Notes: generated by a model not told the origin, from the letters alone. A stretch of DNA of 64,000 nt from Gadus chalcogrammus (GCF_026213295.1 NC_079417.1:3836906-3900905); one strand, 5' to 3'. Positions 41,901 through 54,370 are shown, counted from the stretch's first letter. A program made the numbers and translations.

Positions 41901-42928
41901 TTATGTGGTGTCGTGTCAACGGATAGAAACTGGGTTTTAGGTTCTGAAACGTCACATCATGCGCCAGGAAAGGCTTAACGTCATATGAGCGCCCTATGTT
42001 TACAGTTTGTTTGTTACAGGAAGACGCTCGTGTTATCCGTTGTTGTTGATTCTGAGGATTCTGATTGGCTTGCCTGGCTTTATCCTTCTCCCTACACTGC
42101 CGCCCATAGGTTTGCCATAGTTATAATGGCGCTCGACGGCGTATTTATGCGTTTTGATGTAAACGACAACTTTTTTGAAAACGATGTCGTGTGCACAATG
42201 TTATTTTTGAAAACGGAGGAGGGGAAATATTTGTTTCTATAAATACCCTGCTACGTATAAACGTGGCCTGAGAGTGAAAATCTTTTCCCTATGAATGGGA
42301 CACCGGTAAAATCAATATAATCCAAATTAGCGTAGCGAACGTGCTCCCCTACATCACACACAGCACCGACGCGTCTACACATACAGGAAGAAGCCTACTG
42401 CTATTTTCATTCGCGTTTGAAAATGTCACCCTTGTGTCGAAAAACAAGACGACCCGCACACTCAGATCGTATAGTTAAATCCGGTCAACGGTTCAATAAG
42501 TTAACATAATCTATAACTGTTTGAGAAACATGGAATAATTGCCGCTTGCCGAGTTCGCAAGGTATCCTGGGTAATTCGTGACACTCCCCTGAGCTGCGAG
42601 TGAGGTACCGAGCTGGCTAGCTGGCGAGGGATGATTTTAAGGGGAAATAGGCTCTCCCTCTTCCTCCCCAGGTATTGGAACAACCTACCCCTGCGCGGGA
42701 ATGCGCAAATTCTAGGACTAGGGGGAGTAAAGGGACGGGGCCACAGCCTCCACCACTCTTCTGTATGCTCTCACTTGGTTCGTGATGGCAGTGACGGTGA
42801 TTATGGTGACGGTGCTGCTAAAGTGGCATTTCAGAGCAGGTTGTCAACCATGACGTTTCCCCCTAACTCAGGCTTTTACTTCTTCTGTGTTTCTCCAGAA
42901 CCAGACTCGCAGAGATAGGCCTCATTGA
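35813..42928 (+). CDS. CEACAM-like Ig adhesion protein with a roughly 650-aa low-complexity cytoplasmic tail (about 993 aa)
   Basis: Coding exons: 35813-35843, 36856-37206, 38175-38441, 38565-38852, 39235-39377, 39791-41662, 42899-42928. Signal peptide MNPLLLVSLTVLVRFSLS, split by an intron as usual for Ig genes. An N-type V-like domain (about 20-127) lacks the canonical cysteine pair (W in VVLVTWDSPG). Two C2 domains follow (LTCSFATG...YSCTVSN and LTCVSVS...YTCLARN). The stretch GGEVAGIVIGSLAALLLIIL (TM about 321-343) resembles CEACAM1. The tail has a PPPY motif (about 410-413), RRSGDD repeats and proline/glutamine repeats with PxxP motifs. The last junction (CAG|GTGAGC to CTCCAG|AAC) adds NQTRRDRPH; if unspliced the frame ends at 41704. 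A cell-surface adhesion role is inferred; no ortholog is named. Confidence 0.8.
35856..35910. repeat. (ATC)n microsatellite
   Basis: About 18 ATC repeats starting 12 bases after the signal-peptide exon donor (35844). Confidence 0.95.
40252..40461 (+). repeat. 18-bp coding minisatellite encoding RRSGDD repeats
   Basis: Eleven units inside the tail exon of the CEACAM-like gene encode RRSGDD and variants (RRSDDA, RHSGDD, RSSGDG, RRPDDA). The result is a stretch of about 66 residues with alternating arginine pairs and aspartate pairs. Every unit keeps the reading frame. Such mixed-charge sequence is expected to be disordered. Confidence 0.9.
41078..41278 (+). repeat. Coding repeat encoding TQPPQPRPQ units
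   Basis: Eight imperfect 27-bp or 24-bp units in the tail exon encode QTQPPQPRPQ and QTQPVQPLPQ. They give repeated PxxP motifs that could bind SH3 domains. The opposite strand is G-rich with GGGG runs. Confidence 0.88.
41763..42268. mobile_element. Probable DNA transposon remnant (about 506 bp)
   Basis: The left end GGCCCCATTTACACAAAGGG and right end CTACGTATAAACGTGGCC are imperfect inverted repeats. The interior repeats AAAACGCTG/AAAACGCCGG-type words. Flanking TGA on both sides might be a 3-bp target duplication. It lies in the last intron (or 3' UTR) of the CEACAM-like gene. Confidence 0.5.
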
Positions 42929-44833
42929 CGAACAATGTCCCCTGTGTGCGGCCGCGGTACTCCAGAGGCTCTGTGACTTCAGGGGCCAGGATCAGGCAGG
43001 AAGACCCGTCTCCACCTCATGGCCTGTCCTGTTGAGTATTAACGCTCCTATTGAGTGTTGAGTGTTGATTTAAGAGGCGTTGTCACGCAGTGTGTGAACA
43101 CATGGGCGTGGTCGTTCCTGGGCTTTCCCTCAGGAGCTATGCATCACATGACCTAACAGAAGGGAGGCCTCTCCAATCCCCGGCCCCCTGCTGGCCAAAG
43201 CGTGGTATAACTACACATGCTGGAAGGGCTTCGAGAGGAAGAGGAGGACACGATCACAGGAGTTACGGTACGACCGAGGGTGTTTTATTACCTGGAAGTA
43301 TTTATCTAATGGTCCGCTTTTACGGGGCCTCGGCAGAGGAGCCCGGGGGGGGGGGGGGGCAACAGGGGGGGCAACAGTAAGCGCTTGTTAAATAATCCCT
43401 TTTTATGGTTCTTAAATGATTGGGTAATCACAGCACGGGGTCGCCACGGAGTCACCCGGCGTAGCACCGCCTCGACCGGATGGGAAATAAACGCGGTTAA
43501 CGCACCGAGACACTGGGAGGAAGACACAGGGAATGTGATTTAGTGTTTTTATTTACTGCCATTCTTTGTGATTGTTTACTCTCAGGGAACGATTGTACAG
43601 TGAACAAAGAGGTTTTATAATCGGTTTAACGTTAACCCCTATTGTTATTTAAATCTCTTCCATGAAATGTAGGACATCGTTTACATGACATTTTAAATGA
43701 ATGCAAAGCTTTTTAATAACTTCAATAATTTCTTTGGCAAAATAAAACGTTTGAATGTCAAGAGTAGGCCTACGATAAGTAACATCCAAAATCCCCCAAT
43801 TACCTCTCGAAGTTGTTGAGACGGCTGGGCAATGAGGGCCATCCCTGTAGTGAGAGGGATTTAATCAAACGATAACCAAAATAAGCATTACATATGCAGA
43901 CGCCACCGTTCAGCTCATATTTTATCGTCCCGCAATGGAAACTCACTATGCATCAGGGCATGATATACATTAAAAATAGATGGTACTTAGAAAATACTGA
44001 ACTCTGCGGTATTGAAAAACCCACCGTCCCGCGGTCTACAGAGAGTTATTTGAGTCGCCATTTACTTGTATTTAGTGTTGGCATAGGCTGCCGCTACATG
44101 ATTGCCAATGTCAATGCTATCCTGCGCCCAGACTATTAACTGTTTAATTACGATGGCCCCTTAAATGCCCCCCTTATGTTATCAGGTGAGGGAGAACCCA
44201 AACAATTACATTATTTATATATTATAGCCTAATTCCTTTTTTTTTTATGCGTCGAAAAATATCTGTGGGGGTAAATAACATTGGAGGCGGGTTTGTACTT
44301 CAGTTTGTATGTTTGTTTGTGCATTATTCAAGAAAGACTAGTTTGAGTTACAGATCTTAGCTGGAATTAAGATCACTATCTGCTGTCAGGGAGGGGCCAC
44401 TTTCAGAATCATTAGTGTGTCAATACTGCCGGTTACTGGGTTACTATGTGTGTTTGTATAGATGTATCTGATGGGTTTTTAATTAAGATGTATTTTATGG
44501 TCTGTATAGGATGCTGCCTCACAGGACTATTTAAAAGAACAAGAGCCTTAGGAATCAAATGAGCTGTTTAGACTTGCTCTGTCTGCACGGACAGAATAGG
44601 CCTACCTAATAAAGCCGTCTGAACTTCTGTTCTGAACAAGGAGCCTGACTTTTTCGCATCGACTCTGTAAAGTTCCTTCTGTTATTTGTCCTTCACACGC
44701 CGTGTGCTATTTCTGTTCCCAGTCCACGCCTCTGATAAGTACTGAACGGGCGCCCACGTCTGCTCGGTCTTCTGCTGATGTGCGAATCGGTACAGGCATC
44801 AGTTTGGTATTTCCGTTAATAGAGTGAAAAATA

Positions 44834-44958
<125 letters not shown>

Positions 44959-45370
44959 GCCCTAGCCTCGGATTAGCGTGTAGATGTGTCTCTGTGTGGC
45001 GACGCGGTCGCTGTGACTAATGGCGATTGTTTTTGCGTCCCTTCGGGGCTCCAAATGAAAGGCAAACATAATTCTATATCAGAGTGTAGGGGACCCCAGT
45101 GTATGATTACAGCTCATCCACAATGGAGGACCTCCTCCTGGTTGTAATGTCACTCGGCTGAATATCCTCACTGTATTTCACTACATTGTGTTCTACCTTA
45201 CCTCTGAGTGGAAATTACAATATTACAGATTCACTGCAGCATACGTAGCTGTGCTAAAATAAACCCTTTTCTTTTAGATTTCTGACATTAGCAGTGCACT
45301 GGTGCTCATGAACACTGGGGTTAAAGAGAACTAGCCAGAGTCTTTGAGGCGCAACACTTAACATGGAGAG

Positions 45371-45373
45371 ACA

Positions 45374-45421
<48 letters not shown>

Positions 45422-45429
45422 CACACACA
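45371..45429. repeat. (CACG)n microsatellite
   Basis: About 12 copies of CACG followed by CACA repeats. Confidence 0.95.
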
Positions 45430-47003
45430 ATAACACCAATAACCCACCATTCACAGTAGTGTTACTAGTAGAATCAAATATTTATATTCTGAATGTCTCA
45501 AATATGGTAGACGATATATCTTTATATATTTAATTGATAATAATATAATAGATTTAATTGAAACTGTCCTCAAACTCTAAGCCTTTACGAAGGATGTGCC
45601 AAACTTCGCGGTTGGCTATTAATACGTCTTAAGTTCTGTTCAAATATTTTATATTTAAGACTACATAATACATCAATCCCAGCCAGTAAACCCCTTATTA
45701 AGTCCTTGTTTTAAGTCCTCTTGCCTGTCTTTATATACAAGAAAGGAGACGTATAGACGGGTTATAAATACACACGCATAGTTCAAGGAAGACGTTTAGA
45801 GAAGATCACAAGATACTCGACATCACCTCCTCTTTCTGTCTACTTCCTTCAAATTCATATTCAAGTGTGTCAAGTTGTGACAACCTAATTGTCACAAGCA
45901 CATACAGGATGCACATCAAAATATATCTGCGAGAGATTAACAATTTTCCTCAGATCAAGTGTTGAGTAAAACGGTATTAAGAGTTTATGTCAAAGTGTAG
46001 TTTCATATGTTATATAATTACATAATATACTCTAGGTATATGACGTACTCATAAAATAAATACAATGAAGTCACATTAGACACCTACACTAACAAATGTA
46101 CATTAATTCATTAAAGGAACCAATTTTGATTTGCACATATTATTAAAGAATTTGTTTTAACCGAGCACACCTTTAGTGTCTATGATGAGGAGTGTTCGGT
46201 CCATGCTACATAGAGATAAGAGGTAGGATAAGGAGAGAGAGAGAGAGAGGGAAGACTTTCTGTGGAACATTATTTAGTTTTAACAGGAAGAGTGGATCAA
46301 ACTAAAGTGAATTAATGTTTGTTAAGACAAACGTGCAGAAAGTTCCAAGATAAACAGAAACAGTCAAGACAGCACTAGACACAAATGTTTCTTACTTTTT
46401 AACTACATCAACCATTTTCTTTCCCGTCCTTGCATCCTTGTCCGGGCCTAATCCCGACCAACCAGACGGGACGTTTAGAAGAAAGGCCTGCAGTGTTCTG
46501 TAAGGCCGGCTGACATTTGGAGACGAGGCTGTCTCATCCCGCTCTGCCGTGTCTGATGAGGACAAGGGTCCGGACGGAAATGTCTTCAAAAGCGACATTT
46601 TCTATTAATGTGAAAATGGTGGCAGCCAGATGTCGGATACTTTTTCTGCTGTGTTTATGGTTTGACATGTTTGTTTCAAATGGAAAATATAAACACTTTT
46701 TTATTAGGAATGCATTACATTTTTAGTCTGGAATTGTATTTTGGGGTGAAAATGTAGCAAACTTAGAAAAATCGTAATTGGAATAGTCGCTGACATCCCT
46801 CTGATGTCACAGCGGCAGAGGAAGAAATTCGTGGCGTTTTGAACGTTTCATCTAAGGCGTTCACGGATAAAGAAGAAAAATGTGCCAGGAAAAAGAGACG
46901 GGGGGGCCTGCAAAATACGTGTGCATGTGGTGACGTCTTTTAAGTTATTGGTAACCTGTCCTCAATCAGAGTTTAATTCAATCTTCTTGCATTTATTTTG
47001 AAT

Positions 47004-47121
<118 letters not shown>

Positions 47122-47659
47122 TGCCTGTGTGCGTGTTGTACTTACCTCCAAACTGTCTGTACGACTCTCATTTGAATTCATTTCGCATTTGCGCTACAAA
47201 GTAGCTTTTTTTTTATATTTTATCAACTTTCCATCTAGATAATATCATTTCACCATACAGAACGTGCTGCCCAGTTGCTTGCTTGTTTATTTATTTTGCC
47301 GGTGACTTGAAAATTAATCAGCTGTATTTTTCTGTTCTGACGGCGTCAGCAGACTCGCTAACACAGGCACGCTATCTCCATTAGCTGTTTACTCTGCATT
47401 TGATAGATGGAATATTTGCCGTGCCGGGCTGAGGCTCTGACGTGGTTATAGAAAAAAAAAGAAAGAAAAGGTTGATGTAAAATAGTGACATTTTTGTTGT
47501 TGTTAAAAGACACCACAGCGCTTATCGGGAGGCACAGAAGATGCTGAGAGTGTGTCTCCTCTTAGTGGTGTTCCTCCAGTCAGCTCTCGTCTCTGATCCC
47601 GGAGCACAACAACATTGGGCTTTTCTTGTCAATCACTCGATATAACAGTAGTTAAAAAA

Positions 47660-47662
<3 letters not shown>

Positions 47663-47705
<43 letters not shown>
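47663..47705. repeat. (TC)n microsatellite
   Basis: About 21 TC repeats, 55 bp before the 34-bp minisatellite. Confidence 0.93.
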
Positions 47706-47710
<5 letters not shown>

Positions 47711-47763
47711 GTGGACGTTTTTCGGCTTTGAAGCTGCGGGCGGCAGAGGAGCTGGTGGTTAGA

Positions 47764-48115
47764 GGTCGTACGTGAAGGCCATTTGTTTATTCGCAGAGGT
47801 CGTACGTGAAGGCCATTTGTTTATTCGCAGAGGTCGTACATGAAGGCCATTTGTTTATTCGCAGAGGTCGTACGTGAAGGCCATTTGTTTATTCGCAGAG
47901 GTCGTACGTGAAGGCCATTTGTTTATTCGCAGAGGTCGTACGTGAAGGCCATTTGTTTATTCGCAGAGGTCGTACGTGAAGGCCATTTGTTTATTCGCAG
48001 AGGTCGTACGTGAAGGCCATTTGTTTATTCGCAGAGGTCGTACGTAAAGGCCATTTGTTTATTCGCAGAGGTCGTACGTAAAGGCCATTTGTTTATTCGC
48101 AGAGGTCGTACCTAA
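47764..48115 (+). repeat. 34-bp minisatellite, very homogeneous
   Basis: Ten copies of AGGTCGTACGTGAAGGCC + ATTTGTTTATTCGCAG. Most are identical; late copies have GTACGTAAAGG, and one has GTACATGAAGG. High identity indicates recent expansion. Each unit has the palindrome CGTACG and an acceptor-like TTTGTTTATTCGCAG. Confidence 0.93.
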
Positions 48116-49849
48116 AGGTCGACCGATTAGTTTGACAATAGAGTTTCTACGCAGAGGTCGTTAACGGAGGTCACTGCATGTTGTTGTTCCTCTGATTGGC
48201 TCGTATCGGGGCCAGGGTGGAGTCAGGACACCAGTGTCTCATGGTAACCCAGTTAACTCCAGAAAACATTTGCCATGTTTTCCCGTCTCTTGGTAAGAGT
48301 AAACTCAAAACACTCCCCTGATCTTTAGCTCTCAGGCGCCGGTGGGAATGGCACTCGATACGACCGCTGACAGGATCCATTCTTCAAACGTGTGATTTGG
48401 CCTCAATCCCCTCGGGTCGGATTGGCCCGACTTACAAGGGATGACATCACTTCTTTCTCACCCTATTGGTCGATCTGGACCCATTGCCCGCTGACCTTTT
48501 GACCTGGGACAACAACCCAACAAAAAAGCGACGGGCGTGATAAGAAAAACAAAAACGATCCTGTCTTCCATGTGGCATCGCGTCCGTCGAAAGTGAACGC
48601 GAGCGAACGTTACTGCTCCCGTGACTACAGAGTGCTATCTACTCTTAGGGGATGTAGAAAGAGAGCCTTTCATCTCTCCATCCTTTAAATTATGTTGTCT
48701 TTTATTTGTACGCTTGAGCCCTTAATCATAGTTGGTGTCTCTCAAAGGGGCTTCTCAGGCCCCTGTGCTCTACGACGTCCCCTAGTAACCCTAAACCCTC
48801 TCAAGAACTTAAAGGAAGAACTCCCCCAGAAGATACACAGAGACGGATCACAGAAGAGGGCTCCCTCCAGGGAGGTGTCCCCCTTCTGCGATGATCCTCC
48901 TCCGGTTCTCCCAGGGTTAGGAGGACATTAGGTGCATGCACACATCAACGGTAGGATCAAATACGATCCTACATCGCCACTGATGGGCTGAGGAGCCTGG
49001 TTCTCTTTCTCGGCTCAGTAAACAAACGGCGTGTGGTTCCGTGGACGGAGGTGTCACGGCGGGATTGTAACCGTGTTAGACGATATTCTGACAAACACTG
49101 CGCCGTGTTTGGGATTCACCCGTCCCAGATCTCCGAGTGCGTTTCACGGTCGATACCAGCGGTAGAATACAGACCACACTGCCTCCTGAGTTCTGACGAG
49201 AGCAGGTTAGAACACGACAAAGCGATCAGCCTGAGGTATTGCCTTGTTCCCATTAGCGCGGGTGAATAAAATGATGGATATTATCTGATTTTGAATGATG
49301 GATACTATCTGATTTAGAACGTGGTCCACCACAGCTCAGCAGTGGTGAGAGAGCCAAATGACTGAGTTAATTTCCCATTCGACAAACAAATTTGAACGTG
49401 TCAGTTCGGTTAACTTCTCGGTCCCGACATTTGAATCCTGACTTTTAAATTGGAGAATTCCAACGGAATAAGTGCAGTGATTACATTTTCACAGTAAAAT
49501 GATTTCAATTACCCAAAAATGGCGAGGATCAAATTGAATACATGCCCCCCCACTCTCTCTCTCTTTCTCTCTCCATCTCCGTCAGACTCTCTCGCTCATT
49601 CTGGAGCCCCCACCTTCTGTCTCGGGGAAATCAAATGTCCTTCCTCTTTCATAGAACAGAACACGTCTATTCACGGTCAAATTGTCGGGCGATGTGTGAA
49701 GCACGGAAGAGTTTGTCAACCTCAAACACCTCGGCCTTAGATGGCAACTTCTAGTTTCCTTAAAGTTAGTGTCTCTGTATTCAATGTCTAACCCTTTTGT
49801 ATGCTCCTTCATTTCTTATCTCTTTAGTCAATGCCTAACTCCTACCTTC

Positions 49850-50145
49850 TCCTTAATGACCCGTGTGTATTCACTGTCCAACCCCTACCTGCTCCTCAAT
49901 GACCTGTCAGTGTGTATTCACTGTCCAACCCCTACCTGCTCCTCAATGACCTGTCAGTGTATTCACTGTCAAACCCCTACCTGCTCCTCAATGACCTGTC
50001 AGTGTATTCACTGTCAAACCCCTACCTGCTCCTCAATGACCTGTCGGTGTGTATTCACTGTCCAACCCCTACCTGCTCCTCAATGACCTGTCGGTGTGTA
50101 TTCACTGTCCAACCCCTACCTGCACCTCAGTGACCTGTATCTGTA
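49850..50145 (+). repeat. 45-49-bp minisatellite
   Basis: Six or seven copies of a unit with TGTCCAACCCCTACCTGCTC and CTCAATGACCTGTC followed by AGTGTATTCA. The open frame across it is a by-product of the repeat. Confidence 0.85.
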
Positions 50146-50704
50146 TTCACTCCCTACATCGAATCATTTGTGAATGTACCAAACATAGAAATTCACATGT
50201 CATCTCCGCCTTTGCGATTGAGATCATCACTCCACTAGAACCCCTGTAAAATAAATTGAGGTAAATCTTCTGATAAAACACACTTATTTAATATTTAACC
50301 AGAAATGTGGTTTTGAGAAGTGTAAATTAGTTAGTTCAGTCCCGGAGTCCTGCTCCTTATAAATATTTGAACGCTCTCTAATTGAGTTTCTGTTCGCCGC
50401 CGCCGCGCCTCCTCCGAGCTGTGATTCATTATATATTGATAGATATATATTTATTTACTTAATGCTCATTGTTAAAACCTTTGGGTGAGGCGAAGAAAGG
50501 AAGGAGAGGGATAGGAACCGGCTCTTCAAACATCAAAGGGATGGTGTGTCAAAACTTCCTTTAAGTCCCCGAGTGGCCTTACCTCACACAGTGTGATCGG
50601 GATCGAACACAGAGAGTCTCCAGCAATCACTCCTCCTCGACCTCATTTGCATAGTCCACTCCATATTTCAAAAGACCTCTGTGCCCACACAATCGTGGCA
50701 CTTG

Positions 50705-50855
<151 letters not shown>

Positions 50856-51042
50856 GGTCATTTCCCGGGCAGGAAATTGACTCTGGGCGGACGGTATAGA
50901 ATAGACAGACGCTGGGCACACCCCGTATGGGCGCAAGGGGGACGGACGTAACGCAGATCATAAAGGCTCCGCATGATGGCCAGCTGACAGCACAGCCGTG
51001 TTTGTCTTGTTGCACCACGGCCTCCTCCTGACCCCACACACT

Positions 51043-51166
<124 letters not shown>

Positions 51167-51419
51167 GCGGCACCATACAGTCTATCAGACCGTGGGTAGG
51201 TAGTACAGCCTGCAGCGTACATCTCTGACCCGAGAACCACCCAGCAGCGACCAGATGGTTGAATAAAGTCCACCAAATCCAACCACCTGCACGGACGTAC
51301 CCACCGGAGACCTCGGGGCCAGCCCGGGAGGCGACCGCCTGCTCGTTACCACGGAAACTGCGGTTCTGACGGCGGGCGGGAGATAAACGGTGACTGTGAC
51401 ACCCCCGAACGATGGTGTC

Positions 51420-51619
51420 CGTTATCTGGACTGGACGTTTGAATTAGCGCCGCTTAAGCGAGCAAGCAGACGGAAGCTGAGTTGCAGAGTGTTGCACGCG
51501 GGGGTGTTGCACGCAGGAGTGGTGCAGACAGCGGCCTTGCAGACTGACGGAGAGGAGAGCGAGAGAGGAGGGTGGAGCGAGCGCCTCGCAGCATGTGTTA
51601 CTTCTCGCCGAGCCACAAG
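51420..51619 (+). promoter_or_regulatory. Possible 5' UTR exon/promoter of the FFAR-like gene
   Basis: A GC-rich stretch with GAGCGAGAGAGGAGG-like sequence ends in a good donor (CACAAG|GTAATT at 51619/51620), unlike its AT-rich surroundings. It could splice to an acceptor just before 52771 (GCCAG near 52763). An ATG at 51593 would then be a short upstream frame. Evidence is only composition plus a splice motif. Confidence 0.25.
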
Positions 51620-52770
51620 GTAATTCATCTGAAATATGTTCGACTTTTCTCGAGCATGTTCTTATAATTAGAGTGCAAGGTGTGTATGTTTTAAGGGGAA
51701 TCATGGGATGTATGTACGAAGTGTTTGAGTTATTTACAGTGAGAAAAGTTGGTGAATGCATGTGTGCTTTGTATGCAGGTGTAGAATGCATGCGTGTCCG
51801 GTTTGGATCAACTCTTCCTGTAGTGGTTGAAGAAGGGCTCTTTGTCTGATAAAGGAAAGTCTTAATTAACATTTGTCTTAATGGTCACCTCTTTAAGTCC
51901 CACGTATGCCCATTTAGTGCGTGCTGAATGAACTTGTATCAAAGCCCCTTGTGGAGTAACTGTTTTATCCTCCTGAACGTTTTCATATCAGTGAAAAATA
52001 GATATTTAATACTGTAGGAGTAATCTAAATTATTCATTCGTATTATAAGACCAATGGGGGGGGGTGAGGAATAGAAAAGGCAGAAGTCAATAACAGCTGT
52101 TTGAGTGTGAGTCGTCATTTCATTTACGGAGATCATTATTTCCACAACCTGTTCGCTGTGGGTAAAAAGGAGATAGCCGGCCATTTGTGATAAGGCCTTA
52201 TTGTTCCGTGTTTATGGCAGCGAGGAAGCAATAAGCGCCGCCGGTGTTTGTACAAACCCCGCCGGCCCTGGCAGCCTCCCTCTTTGATAGAGGCGGCTCT
52301 GAACATCTTCTGACGCCCCCCTCTGAGTCCTGACTCACACATCCAGACCAAAGTTTGTGTTCGGCTCGACACAGCGGCAGAGCTGCTCACAAATGACTCG
52401 TCTGGACACACGGGGCTGCTGGGGAAGCGAAGAGCCGTGCTCTGGCCCCTCCCCCTCCCCCTCCCCGAACTAATCCCTCTGTTCTCTCCCGTCAGCCGAG
52501 CCGACGTCCCGGGGGCTGCTAGCGAGCCGCCGCCTCATCAGCAGTGACGTGGGGGGACCCCGGCGCTGTCTGTCTCCGTTTGTTCCACGCCGTTGACCGG
52601 CGCGAGGAGCTGGCTGTGTGACACGTGGACGCCGCGCTCCACAGTCCCCATCGCTCCCCGGGCGGGGTGGGGGGGGGGGGGGGAAAGCTATGATGTAATG
52701 CGACGCTCCCCCCCACCCCAAGCACCCACCCAAGCACCCACGGCGCCACCGCCAAATCGCCAGCGCAGCC

Positions 52771-53865
52771 ATGCAGGACTGCCACACGGGGTTGTGCCTC
52801 TCGGTCTACGTCATCACCTTCGTCACGGGCTTCCCGGCCAACGTGCTCGCCTTCTACACCTTCTGCGGCAAGGTGCGCAAGAAGGCCACGCCCATCGACA
52901 TCCTCCTGCTCAACCTCACCGTCTCGGACCTGCTCTTCCTGCTCTTCCTGCCCTTCAAGATGCAGGAGGTGATGAACAACATGCTGTGGGAGATGCCCTA
53001 CGCGCTCTGCCCGCTCTCGGGCTTCATCTTCTACACCACCATCTACAACAGCACCTTCTTCCTGACGGCCGTCAGCGTGGAGCGCTACCTGGGAGTGGCC
53101 TTCCCCATCCAGCACACGCTGCGCCGCCGGCCCCTGTACGCCGTGCTGGCCAGCCTCTTCTTCTGGGTCTTCTCCATCGCCCAGCTCAGCATCGTCTTCA
53201 TCATGCCCTTCATTGGCAACGAGGGAACCTCGCCCGGCAACGGCACCCACGGCGGCAACCCCAATGATGCAGGCAGCGGCAGTGGCAGTGGCAGCGGCAG
53301 CTGGGCGGTGGAGATGCTGCAGGAGGACCCCTCGAGCCGCTCGGGGGACCCCCGCAGGGAGTCGGTGTGCTACGAGAACTTCACGCCGGCCCAGTTGGCC
53401 GTCCTGCTGCCGGTGAGGCTGGAGCTGGGCCTGGTGCTCTTCTGCGTCCCGTTCCTCATCTGCAGCTTCTGCTACATCAACTTCATCCACATCCTGTCGC
53501 GGCTGAAGCACATCGGCCGCCGCCGGAAGCTGCGCGCCATCGGCATGGCCCTGGGCACCCTGCTCGTGTTCGCCGTGTGCTTCGTGCCCTACAACGTGTC
53601 CCACCTGGTGGGCTTCGTCACGTGGCGGAGCCCCGACTGGCGCGACAAGGCGCTGCTCTTCAGCACCTTCAACGCCTGCCTGGACCCGCTCATCTTCTAC
53701 CTGTCGTCGGCGGCGCTGCGGAGCGTGGTGGGCGGCGTGGTGCAGGGCGCCCGGAGGAGGCTGGCCGGGTGCTGGGCGGGCTCCGCCAGCCTGCGTCCCT
53801 GGAGCCGAGTGAAGCCGCCCTCGCCGGAGAACGGCGAGAGACGGGAGGCGATGAGCGCTATCTGA
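52771..53865 (+). CDS. Free fatty acid receptor 2/3-like GPCR, single exon, 364 aa
   Basis: Class A GPCR of the plasma membrane; FFAR2/3 family members bind short-chain fatty acids and signal through Gi and/or Gq. Seven hydrophobic segments are visible. Family landmarks are N24 and D53 (NLTVSD) in TM1/TM2, C80-C200 disulfide, ERYLGVAFP after TM3, CYENFT before TM5, LPVRLEL, PYNVSHLVGF and DPLIFY. The three carboxylate-binding residues of FFAR2 (R180, H242, R255) correspond to R216, H278 and R291. The ATG lies in CGCAGCCATGC. Odd: ECL2 (about 149-208) is some 30 residues longer than in mammals, with an NGT glycosylation site and an SG repeat. Ffar2 versus ffar3 cannot be decided; teleosts have several copies. 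Confidence 0.93.
   Translation: MQDCHTGLCLSVYVITFVTGFPANVLAFYTFCGKVRKKATPIDILLLNLTVSDLLFLLFLPFKMQEVMNNMLWEMPYALCPLSGFIFYTTIYNSTFFLTAVSVERYLGVAFPIQHTLRRRPLYAVLASLFFWVFSIAQLSIVFIMPFIGNEGTSPGNGTHGGNPNDAGSGSGSGSGSWAVEMLQEDPSSRSGDPRRESVCYENFTPAQLAVLLPVRLELGLVLFCVPFLICSFCYINFIHILSRLKHIGRRRKLRAIGMALGTLLVFAVCFVPYNVSHLVGFVTWRSPDWRDKALLFSTFNACLDPLIFYLSSAALRSVVGGVVQGARRRLAGCWAGSASLRPWSRVKPPSPENGERREAMSAI
53274..53304 (+). repeat. Coding GGC-AGC/AGT repeat in ECL2 of the FFAR-like receptor
   Basis: Five consecutive GGCAGC or GGCAGT units encode GSGSGSGSGS at residues about 168-177. The unit is short and imperfect at the third base. It is likely a length-variable linker in the second extracellular loop. 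Confidence 0.85.
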
Positions 53866-53924
53866 CGTTAGCTTAGGGTGCGGGTTGGCCGCTAGCACGA
53901 TTTTATCAGCCATTATGCTATTTG

Positions 53925-54370
53925 ACCCTATCTGACCCTAGCTCAGTGCTATCGGGGATGCTATCTTGATGCTATCTGACCCTATCTAACGCTAGCTCAG
54001 TGCTATCGGGATGCTATCTTGATGCTATTTGACCCTATCTAACGCTAGCTCAGTGCTATCGGGATGCTATCTTGATGCTATTTGACCCTATCTAACGCTA
54101 GCTCAGTGCTATCGGGATGCTATATTGATGCTCTTTGACCCTATCTAACGCTAGCTCAGTGCTATCGGGATGCTATCTTGATGCTCTTTGACCCTATCTA
54201 ACGCTAGCTCAGTGCTATCGGGATGCTATCTTGATGCTCTTTGACCCTATCTAACGCTAGCTCAGTGCTATCGGGGATGCTATCTTGATGCTCTTTGACC
54301 CTATCTAACGCCAGCTCAGTGCTATCGGGATGCTATCTTGATGCTATTTTGACGCTATCTCAGTGCTATC
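53925..54370 (+). repeat. 53-bp minisatellite just downstream of the FFAR-like stop codon
   Basis: About eight copies of a unit with GCTATCGGGATGCTATCTTG, ATGCTCTTTGACCCTATCTA and ACGCTAGCTCAGT. The sub-motif GCTATC recurs within the unit, suggesting growth from a shorter word. It would lie in the 3' UTR. Confidence 0.9.

Noticed and set aside
46392..46598. 68-codon minus-strand frame (MSLLKTFPSGPLSSSD...)
   Set aside because: Amino-acid composition is protein-like, but no family is recognised and there is no splice, promoter or polyA context.
51593..51619. Coding first exon for the FFAR-like receptor (MCYFSPSHK)
   Set aside because: Joining to the receptor exon would be out of frame with the conserved TM1, so at most it is a 5' UTR exon.
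52519..53913. 464-codon open frame on the minus strand opposite the FFAR-like gene
   Set aside because: It is the GC-rich antisense shadow of the receptor; composition is low-complexity, with no domain and no conserved start.
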